In this document: positions 14,322 through 18,615 of the stretch, piece by piece
How the letters are laid out: every line of letters starts with the position of its first letter
Position numbering within the stretch: position 1 is the first letter of the stretch
Assembly: GCA_001791615.1 (NCBI GenBank)
Contig: MGEY01000021.1
Location: forward strand, 1,102-19,716
Source: Candidatus Uhrbacteria bacterium RIFOXYA2_FULL_40_9
GTDB lineage: Bacteria > Patescibacteriota > Patescibacteriia > UBA9934 > GWF2-40-263
Direction: 5' to 3'
DNA: 18,615 nucleotides
Position numbers and translations under genes: made by a program
Notes under the pieces: model-generated
Databases searched by the model: none
Told to the model about the DNA's origin: nothing
Seen by the model: only the letters and a program-made list of their open reading frames with translations

Positions 14322-14715
14322 ATTCTCTCTTTTGTGTCTTTAATTGAAGAGGAGGATCTTTTTGAGGGACAAGTGGGGTGATTCTATTTATTCCTAAAAT
14401 TATGATGGGGGAAAGTGAAAAAGTATTATCAATACAAGGGGTGATTTCAGGAGAGAACGAAGGAAAAAATGAATATTCAACAAAATGATTTCGTATTGCT
14501 GCTTTAAAACAATGTAACAAGCAAGATTCTTTCTCTGAAGGAATTTCTTTCTCCAAAAAAGAGGAACTCATAGAAACGCACCCTTGAGAAACATCCATGT
14601 GTTGATGTGATTCCATGGCGTGAGCTGTTTTACTTCCACTCTGATATCCAAAAAATCCAAAACACACCATGAGAATAACCACAAAAACTAAACTTGTGTG
14701 AAAAAGGCTTTTCAT
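14320..14715 (-). CDS. Small exported or membrane-anchored protein of the copper cluster
   Basis: The 131-residue protein has an N-terminal hydrophobic helix (about 5-27) that could be a signal peptide or anchor. An outside part follows with possible metal ligands: HAMESHQHMDVSQGCVSM and CLLHC. The C-terminal half has a second modestly hydrophobic stretch (PIIILGIN). I do not recognise a family. Position next to the HMA fusion and copA, and the Met/His/Cys clusters, suggest a periplasmic-side copper binder; this is inference. The start follows an extended -10 by 9 nt and has no Shine-Dalgarno. Confidence 0.7.
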   Translation of the reverse strand: MKSLFHTSLVFVVILMVCFGFFGYQSGSKTAHAMESHQHMDVSQGCVSMSSSFLEKEIPSEKESCLLHCFKAAIRNHFVEYSFFPSFSPEITPCIDNTFSLSPIIILGINRITPLVPQKDPPLQLKTQKRE

Positions 14716-14724
14716 ACTAGAATC

Positions 14725-14733
14725 ACTATAGCA
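14725..14733 (-). promoter_or_regulatory. Extended -10 promoter of the copper cluster, near-leaderless
   Basis: Minus-strand TGCTATAGT (TGn plus TATAGT, 5/6) ends 9 nt before the ATG at 14715, so the transcript would have almost no leader. The -35 region is poor. I see no CopY/CsoR/CueR-type operator. Confidence 0.5.
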
Positions 14734-14787
14734 TGACTTGTTTATTTAATCATTTTCTCTCTTTTGACATAAAACCCCTTTTTTCTT

Positions 14788-15291
14788 ATGAAACAACAAA
14801 ATCCACTTTGGATCATTACTTTTATTCTTCTTCTTGGATCTCTTACCTATTGGCTCACGATTCCGCCTGTTGTTACAGAGCCAATCCCAGCAGAAGTTAC
14901 TCACGATGCTTCTTATGAACTCCTTACAAGTATTAAGGAAACAACGGGCATCTCTTTTTATGAGATTGATAATAAAGAATTTGTCTGGGCAATCTCAAAT
15001 GAGACTTATGAATACCTTCCTTTAATGATCACAGGGAAACGTATGTCAGCAAAACTCATACCAGAAGCAGATTATCAACAAATTTCAACCTATCTAGAAG
15101 CTCAAGGTTTTGTCAAAAGCCAGATGAATACCAGTTTCAATGATCCTGCTCATCAAGGATACGATGGATATCAAAAAAATGATCTTGTTTGTAAAGTGAA
15201 TATCGCTTATCAACTAGATAATGCACTTAATGAACGAACAGGGCTTGTGAATACAGAAATAAAATGCGGACCTAACCTTCTCACAGAGTAA
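14788..15291 (+). CDS. Unknown membrane-anchored protein
   Basis: The 167-residue protein has one N-terminal membrane helix (about 8-25, WIITFILLLGSLTYWLTI) and a soluble outside domain rich in acidic and aromatic residues, with two cysteines (CKVNIAY and KCGPN) that could form a disulfide. No lipobox is seen. I do not recognise a family. It is divergent from the copper cluster, and a strong terminator follows the stop. No Shine-Dalgarno precedes ATG 14788. Confidence 0.7.
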   Translation: MKQQNPLWIITFILLLGSLTYWLTIPPVVTEPIPAEVTHDASYELLTSIKETTGISFYEIDNKEFVWAISNETYEYLPLMITGKRMSAKLIPEADYQQISTYLEAQGFVKSQMNTSFNDPAHQGYDGYQKNDLVCKVNIAYQLDNALNERTGLVNTEIKCGPNLLTE

Positions 15292-15299
15292 TCAAAAAA

Positions 15300-15326
15300 A
15301 TCTCGATCTCTTGGTCGGGATTTTTT
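15300..15326 (+). terminator. Terminator of the 14788-15291 gene
   Basis: ATCTCGA pairs with TCGGGAT (one T-G) around an 8-nt loop, followed by T6. Confidence 0.85.
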
Positions 15327-15331
15327 AAAAC

Positions 15332-15359
15332 AAAAAATCCCTGCTTTCTTTTAGAGGGA
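15332..15359 (-). terminator. Weak terminator of the 15351-15788 gene
   Basis: The minus strand has TCCCT, a 12-nt loop and AGGGA, followed by T6 (complement of 15332-15337). It overlaps the stop codon. Only 5 bp are paired. Confidence 0.55.
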
Positions 15360-15788
15360 GTAGGGACAGGCGTCACATCCATAACTGCAATGAAGACGCA
15401 TCAAAGAAAGACGAGATTCACATTCAGCAAAAGCAGCAGTCTTGTTGGAAAAGAGCTTATAGCCTTCTACATATTCTCCATCGATCTTCAAATCAATCAT
15501 ATGCCCCCTAGGCCCGAGCAGCCGAATTTTCCCATCTGGTTGCTGGCTACACCTATGAGACACTTCAGGATCAAGTGAAATAGCTCTGACAACAATCACG
15601 GGATCGCCCCTCTCTGTTCCGTAACAATTCACTTTTTTGCAACAGGTCATAATGGCCCACGCAACAGCTGTCAGTTCTCTCAATTCGTCTTTCAGTTGAT
15701 CTGTATGTTTCTCAAGCTTACGAAACTCTACTTCTACTCCACGAAGTTCTTCGCGAACAGCATCAGCACCACGTCGCTTTGTTCCCAC
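15351..15788 (-). CDS. Unknown cysteine-rich protein with N-terminal coiled coil
   Basis: The 145-residue protein begins with a charged helix (VEVEFRKLEKHTDQLKDEL) suited to a coiled coil. A Cys-rich middle (MTCCKKVNCYG), a beta-rich region and a Cys-rich tail (HCSYGCDACPYSL) follow, so metal binding or disulfides are likely. No family is recognised. The start is GTG 15788: GGAGG at 15794-15798 lies 5 nt upstream, whereas the earlier in-frame GTG at 15794 overlaps that site. A TTGACG at 15839-15844 could be the -35, with no clear -10. Confidence 0.65.
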   Translation of the reverse strand: MGTKRRGADAVREELRGVEVEFRKLEKHTDQLKDELRELTAVAWAIMTCCKKVNCYGTERGDPVIVVRAISLDPEVSHRCSQQPDGKIRLLGPRGHMIDLKIDGEYVEGYKLFSNKTAAFAECESRLSLMRLHCSYGCDACPYSL

Positions 15789-15854
15789 GTTCACCTCCGC
15801 GTGTTATGGTTTATGACTCTGCCAAATTTTCTTTATTTCGTCAAGAGTCCTAAT

Positions 15855-15880
15855 AAAAAAACACCGCAAAAAACAGTGTT
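15855..15880 (-). terminator. Terminator of the lipoprotein gene
   Basis: The minus strand has AACACTG, a 7-nt loop and CGGTGTT (one T-G), followed by a T run. It lies 10 nt past the stop codon. Confidence 0.85.
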
Positions 15881-15890
15881 TTTTCTTTTT

Positions 15891-16619
15891 TTACTCACTG
15901 ATGACAAATGTTTTAATCACTTCCTCTGCTTGGGCCAAAAAAACATCTGTTTGTTCATTCGTCCCAGTAGCCACGCTCACTAAATAGACCAACTCATCTC
16001 CTTCAATCGCATATAACACAGTTGTAACCGCACTTCCTTCTAGGTAACAGGTTTTCTCACAACGCATTTCAGATCGAGGAACGACTGCTCCATTAATTTC
16101 AATTGCTCCATTTTTCACGCTCACATCTGCTGCAGTGATCCAATATTTCTCATAGGCATACTCCTGCATAAACTGCACACGTGCATCAATATCTGATTCA
16201 TCCCATCCAAATTCACTCACAATCTCATTTTGTGTTCTTCCTTCTTTCTCCACATCCTTAATCGTAATCGTAATGATATCTGGATCTGTATAAGCATCAT
16301 TGGAAACTCCGTTTGAAATCCATCCGTGAAGACGTGCCCCCGTGGAAGAACGATCTGTAAAAGAACTCGCGTCTACAAGCCAATTTTCTGGAACTTGTAA
16401 AGAAAATCCATTTCCTTGTACATGCGCCCCATCAAAACGTGTAAGTTCTGTCACTTCTTCCGGAGATCCTTCATCAGAAGAATATCCTTCTCCAAAATGT
16501 TCATAGACATTTTGTGCTCCTGCGCCAACCTCTTCAATAACACTTTGTACTTCTGTGCAACCTACTCCCATTAAAAGAATAAGTGAACAAAGACTAAATA
16601 TAGATACTAATTTTGTCAT
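15891..16619 (-). CDS. Unknown lipoprotein
   Basis: The 242-residue protein has a lipoprotein signal (Lys near the start, hydrophobic core, LMGVGC with Cys at about 21) and should be anchored on the outer face of the membrane. After an acidic linker (about 30-60) comes a domain with FSLQVPENW near residue 92, the kind of opening found in PsbP-like or other beta-rich extracytoplasmic domains. Two cysteines in MRCEKTCYLEG could bridge. The function is unknown. A possible extended -10 promoter lies at 16647-16675. Its own terminator makes it a single-gene unit. Confidence 0.8.
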   Translation of the reverse strand: MTKLVSIFSLCSLILLMGVGCTEVQSVIEEVGAGAQNVYEHFGEGYSSDEGSPEEVTELTRFDGAHVQGNGFSLQVPENWLVDASSFTDRSSTGARLHGWISNGVSNDAYTDPDIITITIKDVEKEGRTQNEIVSEFGWDESDIDARVQFMQEYAYEKYWITAADVSVKNGAIEINGAVVPRSEMRCEKTCYLEGSAVTTVLYAIEGDELVYLVSVATGTNEQTDVFLAQAEEVIKTFVISE

Positions 16620-16646
16620 AAAAATTAAGTCATGATTCTTGTATTG

Positions 16647-16675
16647 AGCTTAGCATATGAACTAATCTTGGACAA
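16647..16675 (-). promoter_or_regulatory. Possible promoter of the lipoprotein gene
   Basis: Minus-strand TTGTCC (16670-16675), a 17-nt spacer and TAAGCT (16647-16652) preceded by TGC. Matches are modest (4/6 and 3/6). Confidence 0.35.
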
Positions 16676-16684
16676 AAGGGAACA

Positions 16685-16713
16685 TTGACATCCATAAAAA
16701 TTTTCGGCATGAT
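16685..16713 (+). promoter_or_regulatory. Promoter of the 16752 gene
   Basis: A perfect TTGACA (16685-16690), a 17-nt spacer and CATGAT (16708-16713, 4/6) lie 38 nt ahead of the GTG start. Confidence 0.5.
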
Positions 16714-16751
16714 GATGCCCGTCCAATTCTCCCTCAATACAAGGAGTACAC

Positions 16752-17207
16752 GTGCGGAAGTCTCCACGCCAACGAGCAGAGCTTTTCAGAGAAAATGATG
16801 AATGCATTCTTTGTGTAGGATTGACTCATCTCTCCTTCCGATTGGAAAAATGTTCTCCTCTTTTTACGAACGATCCATATATCCGATCACAACGTATTGG
16901 AGAAAAGGTACGAATGATCCTTATAGATCTTTCTGGAAAGAAAAATGTTCTTTATCTTGGCAAACCGTTTGAAAACCCTCTTGTTTTAGAACGAGATATC
17001 ACTCTTGCAAGATCTCACACTTTCGTTTTCGAAGAAAAGGGTCAGTCTATACGAATTTATGTGAGCATGGAAATCGAGCAGAGAGCTGCAGTACTCACGG
17101 TAAAATGTGAGCAAAGCATTAATTTTCCTCACTCCCTTGCAACAAATGATTTTCTTTTGTCTCCTCCAATTCATTGTTCTTGTCCTCACCCTAGCCTTTC
17201 ATGCTAG
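16752..17207 (+). CDS. Unknown 151-residue protein
   Basis: The start is GTG 16752, fixed by AAGGAG at 16741-16746. The protein is basic at the start (RKSPRQRAELF) and has a beta-rich middle (VRMILIDLSGKKNVLYLG). It ends in a Cys/His tail (HCSCPHPSLSC) that could bind a metal. There is no signal peptide or membrane helix. I recognise no family. It is a single gene with promoter, strong ribosome site and terminator, like the 6943 and 15788 genes. Confidence 0.65.
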   Translation: MRKSPRQRAELFRENDECILCVGLTHLSFRLEKCSPLFTNDPYIRSQRIGEKVRMILIDLSGKKNVLYLGKPFENPLVLERDITLARSHTFVFEEKGQSIRIYVSMEIEQRAAVLTVKCEQSINFPHSLATNDFLLSPPIHCSCPHPSLSC

Positions 17208-17219
17208 GGTTTTCTTTTT
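17189..17219 (+). terminator. Terminator of the 16752 gene
   Basis: CCCTAGC-CTTTCAT-GCTAGGG forms a perfect 7-bp GC-rich stem, followed by TTTTCTTTTT. The stem contains the stop codon TAG. Confidence 0.92.
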
Positions 17220-17239
17220 CAAAAAATCTATAAATAATC

Positions 17240-17248
17240 TGTTATAAT
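17240..17248 (+). promoter_or_regulatory. Extended -10 promoter of the MFS-type gene
   Basis: TGTTATAAT is a perfect extended -10. No -35 is recognisable. The leader would be about 30 nt, and no Shine-Dalgarno is seen. Confidence 0.6.
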
Positions 17249-17285
17249 ACCATCACAATTCGAACATCCCTTTCATATACCTATT

Positions 17286-18521
17286 ATGTCTACTCATCAT
17301 CATCGCACACATTTTTTCCGATCAAGTAAATTTTCTTTTAAACACCTCACTTCCACAGAAGGGCTCGCCACTCTTACTATCAATCGCATGATTTCTGTTT
17401 TGGGTTGGAGCCTGATCGGACTATTCTATCCAATTTTTATCTACGAATATTTTCATCAATCACTCGTCATTGTTTTACTTTACTTTGCTATTACTTTTGC
17501 TGTTCGTATCCCTCTCTTTTGGGTAGGAGCAAAAATTTTTTCTCGTATAGGTTTGGTAGCAAGTATGATTATTGGAGAAATTGGGGCAACATTTGCTCTG
17601 TTTGCATTTTATGCTCTTGAGACAGGAATTTTCTCCATCCCTCCTTCCGCTTTTTTACTTTTTGCTATTATTGGTTTTGCTATTGATTCCATGTTTTACT
17701 GGTCTCCTTTTCATGTTGATTTCATCAAGATGTCTACAAAGGGAAAGCTTGGAAGACAAATCAGTGTGCGCTATGCCATTCAAAGTGTCATTAGTGTGTT
17801 AGCACCACTTATTTCTGGTTGGATTATTTTGCATCACGGATATGAATTTAATTTTCTTTTTGGTGTGCTGATCACGATCACTTCTATTATTCCCTTGCTT
17901 TTTTTGAAAAATACGTTTGTTCAATATGAATTTGGATTTTGGGAAACTTTTCAAAAAATGTTTGAAAGTAAATTTCGTTCCATGAGTATTTCCATGATGG
18001 CTTATGGAGCAGAAAGTGTTGTAGGAACTGTTATTTGGCCACTTTTCCTTTTTATTATCTTTCAAGGTGATTACCTGAATATCGGAAGCTTTGCTGCAGT
18101 AATTATTGTAATGAGTCTTTTACTTGAATTATTTATTGGAAAAGAAACTGATAAGTTTTCTGCTGTGAAAATGCTTAAAATTGGAACAGGAGTCTATGCT
18201 CTTGGGTGGATTGGGAAAGCAATTGTCGATACGGTTGTAGGTGTTTTTGCAGCATCGACCTTTCATAGTATTGGATCTATTCTCCTTCGCACTCCCATGG
18301 ATACACTCATGTATGAACAAGCTGCAGATTGTGGACATTATATTGATGAATACACGACACTTCGCGAAATTGCACTCACTATCGGACGTGCAGGCATGAT
18401 GTTCTTCCTTATTGCCTTAACCTATTGGTTTTCAATTTCTTCTGCTTTTCTTGTTGCAGCAGTCATCTCCATTTTTGTTCTCCGTATCGCTCGTCAATCT
18501 TTTTCCCCTGTGGAAGGATAA
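17286..18521 (+). CDS. MFS-type membrane transporter, substrate unknown
   Basis: The 411-residue protein has about 11-12 membrane helices (for example ISVLGWSLIGLFYPIFIY and VIVLLYFAITFAV) in two halves joined by a cytoplasmic loop near 210-225, which fits the major facilitator superfamily. A basic loop STKGKLGRQISVRYAIQS lies between helices of the first half, where MFS proteins carry their conserved basic motif. The N-terminus is His- and Arg-rich and cytoplasmic. The substrate cannot be told from sequence. Its 3' end overlaps the tail of a possible convergent gene by 28 bp. Confidence 0.8.
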   Translation: MSTHHHRTHFFRSSKFSFKHLTSTEGLATLTINRMISVLGWSLIGLFYPIFIYEYFHQSLVIVLLYFAITFAVRIPLFWVGAKIFSRIGLVASMIIGEIGATFALFAFYALETGIFSIPPSAFLLFAIIGFAIDSMFYWSPFHVDFIKMSTKGKLGRQISVRYAIQSVISVLAPLISGWIILHHGYEFNFLFGVLITITSIIPLLFLKNTFVQYEFGFWETFQKMFESKFRSMSISMMAYGAESVVGTVIWPLFLFIIFQGDYLNIGSFAAVIIVMSLLLELFIGKETDKFSAVKMLKIGTGVYALGWIGKAIVDTVVGVFAASTFHSIGSILLRTPMDTLMYEQAADCGHYIDEYTTLREIALTIGRAGMMFFLIALTYWFSISSAFLVAAVISIFVLRIARQSFSPVEG

Positions 18522-18615
18522 CGACGGATCACACGTAAATCCTGTGGAGCAGAATGTTCTAAGCATAGAGTTTCGTTACTCGAAACAGGAAGAACTTCTT
18601 GTCTGAAACTCCTCG
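18494..18615 (-). CDS. Probable C-terminal end of a further gene
   Basis: One minus-strand frame stays open from the window edge to TGA at 18494-18496. It ends in a plausible protein tail, LEHSAPQDLRVIRRYPSTG then EKD. The other two minus frames have stops here. About 40 residues are visible, with no motif, so the product cannot be named. It overlaps the MFS-type gene tail to tail. Confidence 0.4.
   Translation of the reverse strand, partial: RSFRQEVLPVSSNETLCLEHSAPQDLRVIRRYPSTGEKD

Noticed and set aside
14764..14792. TTGACA-17-TATGAA promoter for the 14788 gene
   Set aside because: The -10 overlaps the ATG, so the transcript would start inside the gene and lose the membrane helix. It may be chance, or serve something else.

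Overview
The window looks like part of an AT-rich, compact chromosome, most likely from a Patescibacteria/CPR-type bacterium. This is an inference from gene content and style. It carries rmuC, rpsT (bS20), holA and a polA with a dead proofreading domain, plus a TrmB-type regulator and many short lineage-restricted proteins. There are two tRNA genes, tRNA-Arg(CCT) and tRNA-His(GTG). No rRNA gene, CRISPR array or complete insertion sequence is present.

Layout. Positions 1-330 hold tandem ~30-bp repeats, a ~94-bp palindromic-end element and a structured block, followed by a parS-like 16-mer (421-436) and tRNA-Arg on the minus strand. Positions 638-3676 hold rmuC, a frame-broken Fic-like gene, rpsT, and holA converging on rpsT across a shared terminator. 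Positions 3770-6421 are polA. Positions 6482-9347 hold a set of accessory genes: an unknown protein, a TrmB-like regulator, and a divergent three-gene operon (DUF3307-like membrane protein and two zinc-ribbon proteins). Positions 9417-10562 are the most disturbed part. A pgeF/yfiH laccase-domain gene has lost its front half exactly where a tandem array begins. After the array come second copies of the palindromic element and the structured block, then a 54-bp direct repeat that includes the 3' end of tRNA-His, then tRNA-His itself. Positions 10684-14715 form a copper-handling cluster on the minus strand: a CopA P-type ATPase, an HMA/SafE-like/cupredoxin fusion, and a small Met/His/Cys-containing secreted or membrane protein. 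Positions 14788-18615 hold membrane-anchored or lipoprotein unknowns, two small unknown genes with strong ribosome binding sites, an MFS-type transporter and the probable tail of a further gene.

Expression style. Housekeeping and copper genes mostly lack Shine-Dalgarno sequences. Several (holA, polA, the TrmB-like gene, the 14715 gene) have a -10-like hexamer ending only 8-9 nt before the start codon, which suggests leaderless mRNAs. By contrast, the small accessory genes at 6943, 7932, 8267, 8991, 15788 and 16752 have strong AAGGAG-type sites, and most units are closed by their own hairpin terminator.

Most interesting points: the ~240-bp structured block is found twice, each time downstream of a tRNA gene. 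Its base differences keep the stems paired on the minus strand only, which suggests an undescribed structured RNA or RNA-like mobile element. Next are the near-perfect parS site, the array-truncated pgeF, and the tRNA-His 3'-end duplication.
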